Assembly: GCF_002204795.1 (NCBI RefSeq)
Contig: NZ_NIXO01000040.1
Coordinates: 1 to 58,429 of the forward strand
Length of the DNA stretch: 58,429 bases
From: Pseudomonas sp. K2I15
Lineage (GTDB): Bacteria; Pseudomonadota; Gammaproteobacteria; Pseudomonadales; Pseudomonadaceae
Reading direction: 5' to 3'
Shown here one piece after another: positions 57,157 to 58,429 of this stretch (its first letter is position 1; the number at the start of each line of letters is the position of its first letter). The notes below the pieces were generated by a model. The model was not told the DNA's origin. It searched no databases and was given only the letters and a program-made list of their open reading frames with translations. Position numbers and translations under genes: made by a program.

Positions 57157-57765
57157 TCACAATGCGGTGAAATCGAAGGATTGGTACTGATCGGAGCCTA
57201 TACCGGCAAAACTCAACAGCGCCGGTAACTGTTGGGCAAAGCCCTGGTAACCATGGTCGCCACCGGCCTGGATGCGCAAGGCGCAGGCCCGGTAATACTG
57301 CTGGGCGAGCCGATAATCCAGTGTTTCGTCGCCGGTCTGCAACCACACCTGATAACGCTGGGCGTCCTGGGGCGCCGGCACTTCCAGCTCGGCCAGGGCC
57401 GCAACGTGGTCGTGGGTCAATTCCCAGGTCTCATCGGTGTAGAGGTTCTTCTGGGTGCCCAGGTAACCGTCGAACATCCGATGAGGACTGACCGCCGGGT
57501 TGACCAATAAGGCGTTGAGGCCATGGCGCTCGGCAAGATGGGTTGCATAGTAGCCGCCGAGGGAGCTGCCTACCAGCAGTGGCCTTCCGAGGTCACGGAT
57601 AGCGGCCTCCAGCTGGGGGATCGCCTGGCGGGGGTGATGGTGCAGGGCCGGCACGCGCAACTGGTCGGCTAGACCGAGGCTGTCCATCACGGTGATCAAC
57701 TGGCTGGCCTTGTTGGAGGCCGGTGCGCTGTTGAAACCGTGGATATACAAGATCGATGCGGACAT
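57157..57765 (-). CDS. YqiA-type alpha/beta-hydrolase esterase
   Basis: 202 residues. UPF0227 / YqiA family: starts MSASILYIHGFNSAPASNKASQL; the nucleophile elbow is GSSLGGYYATHLAE near residue 67, and the catalytic His is in GGDHGYQGF near the C-terminus. E. coli YqiA is a carboxylesterase and its gene also precedes parE. In P. aeruginosa cpdA lies upstream; that gene is not seen here within the window end. Confidence 0.93.
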   Translation of the reverse strand: MSASILYIHGFNSAPASNKASQLITVMDSLGLADQLRVPALHHHPRQAIPQLEAAIRDLGRPLLVGSSLGGYYATHLAERHGLNALLVNPAVSPHRMFDGYLGTQKNLYTDETWELTHDHVAALAELEVPAPQDAQRYQVWLQTGDETLDYRLAQQYYRACALRIQAGGDHGYQGFAQQLPALLSFAGIGSDQYQSFDFTAL

Positions 57766-57875
57766 TCCGGGTCCTCTGGGGGGCGGCTCAAAGAGGGGCA
57801 GTTTACAGGGAACTTGGGGGCTAGGCTCTAGCGGGGTTTATGGGTACATATCCGTTTTTTGGGTGATGGCTTCGA

Positions 57876-58103
57876 TTGGTTCCGCTCTTACAGCGGCTCA
57901 CTTTTGAAAAGCGCAAAAGTAAGCAAAACGCTCTTGCCCCACCACTCGGCACCTCGCTTGGGCTCGGTGTGCCCTCAACTCCGGTATTACTGCGCGGGCC
58001 GCCGCGACGGGGCGTCCCTGCCCCGTCGCGGCTAAACCGGCGTCCTGCCGGTTTACCCGCTCCGTACTACCTGCGTTCGGCCAGCGTGGTTTAACGGGGC
58101 GCC
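57876..58103. repeat. Multi-hairpin intergenic repeat element
   Basis: A gene-free block with several consecutive hairpins. ACTTTTG/CAAAAGT is at 57900-57920, a perfect 13-bp stem GCCGCGACGGGGC with loop GTCCCT at 58001-58032, and a perfect 9-bp stem TAAACCGGC with loop GTCCT at 58033-58055. The overall sequence type (AAAGCGCAAAAGTAAGCAAAA, CACCACTCGGCACCTCGC, CCAGCGTGGTTTAACGGGGC) is one I recall as common between genes in fluorescent pseudomonads. The frame that crosses it on the plus strand (57876-58094) is not a convincing gene. Confidence 0.5.
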
Positions 58104-58104
58104 T

Positions 58105-58408
58105 AAGATCAAGATCAACAGCAGATCAAGAACACAGCGGCCTGCCGGCCGGCTTGAGTGGTGTAGATCAAAAGCAAAATCAAAAGCGAGCGCGGTCCAA
58201 ATGTGGGAGCGGGCTTGCTCGCGAAGGTCGTTAACGATGACGCGGGCGTCCGGAATGAACGCGGCGCCCTCGGGTTTTTCGCGAGCAAGCCCGCTCCCAC
58301 ATAAAAGCAGCTCTGCTTTCGCTCTGGACCTTGCCCTTGACCTTGCTTCTAACACTCAAGCCGGCCGGTAGGCCGCTGTGCTCTTGCTTTTGATCTTGAT
58401 CTTGATCT
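58105..58408. repeat. Large nested palindrome enclosing a REPIN
   Basis: The left arm 58106-58160 and the complement of the right arm 58353-58408 both run AGATCAAGATCAA ... ACAGCGGCCT, then CCGGCCGGCTTGAGTG, about 55 bases with few differences. Inside them are further inverted AAAGCGAGCG/CGCTC and GGTCC/GGACC stretches, and at the centre a REPIN. The short motif GATCAA or AAAGCA is repeated within the arms. No coding potential is seen. Confidence 0.75.
58201..58302. repeat. REPIN at the centre of the palindrome
   Basis: Arms ATGTGGGAGCGGGCTTGCTC and the complementary copy ending CGCTCCCACAT enclose about 55 bases. Confidence 0.9.
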
Positions 58409-58429
58409 GACTGCCCCATTCAGCCCGAG

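Noticed and set aside
57876..58094. Small Pro/Arg-rich frame on the plus strand
   Set aside because: It runs through the perfect hairpins of a repeat element and has no ribosome site or recognisable domain.

Overview
The window is chromosomal DNA of a fluorescent Pseudomonas, most likely of the P. fluorescens group. Three things point there. The gene order miaA-hfq-hflX-hflK-hflC-hisZ-purA, rnr-rlmB, rpsF-rpsR-rplI-dnaB, tsaE-amiB-mutL, orn-rsgA-motAB-rhdA-psd-serB-parC-parE matches the conserved Pseudomonas core. The proteins are close to known Pseudomonas ones. The intergenic gaps carry paired REP sequences (REPINs) of the GTGGGAGCGGGCTTGC type typical of this group. No insertion sequence, prophage, CRISPR array or rRNA gene was seen.

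Layout. Positions 1-1.8 kb: azurin behind a candidate ANR box, a possible 29-residue ORF, a LOG-family phosphoribohydrolase and a small Lys-rich protein. Positions 1.8-8.7 kb: a minus-strand cluster of two transglutaminase-like proteins and two predicted amide ligases (circularly permuted ATP-grasp/alpha-E fusion, and DUF2126), a predicted peptide-making or peptide-tagging system without a known product. Positions 8.9-10.5 kb: a small accessory island with a Gly/Ala-rich protein that may act on membranes, a four-helix membrane protein overlapping its stop codon (immunity-like), and a truncated second copy of that membrane protein in the same frame just behind it. Positions 10.7-20.4 kb: ygiQ, dnaB, the rplI/DUF2232/rpsR/rpsF operon, rlmB and rnr. 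Positions 20.5-21.0 kb: two identical tRNA-Leu(CAG) genes, each with its own promoter and terminator. Positions 21.1-25.8 kb: a ferric-iron binding protein and permease without their ATPase, then a chemoreceptor. Positions 25.9-38.2 kb: a long minus-strand housekeeping block from purA back to nnrD, covering tRNA modification, mismatch repair, cell-wall hydrolysis, RNA chaperone and FtsH regulators. Positions 38.3-50.3 kb: queG, a TRIC-type channel, orn, rsgA, the motAB stator, an HDOD protein, rhdA-psd, serB and the divergent ahpA/ytjB homologue. Positions 50.5-57.8 kb: a lipoprotein gene and a compact operon yqiA-parE-(phytase-like)-(retropepsin-like)-parC. Positions 57.8-58.4 kb: a gene-free block with consecutive perfect hairpins and a 300-base nested palindrome containing a REPIN.

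Most of the window is ordinary core genome. The parts that deserve attention are the amidoligase/transglutaminase cluster, the toxin/immunity-like pair with its decayed duplicate, and the large palindromic repeat at the right end. All functions are assigned by reading motifs and recalling families; no database search was run.
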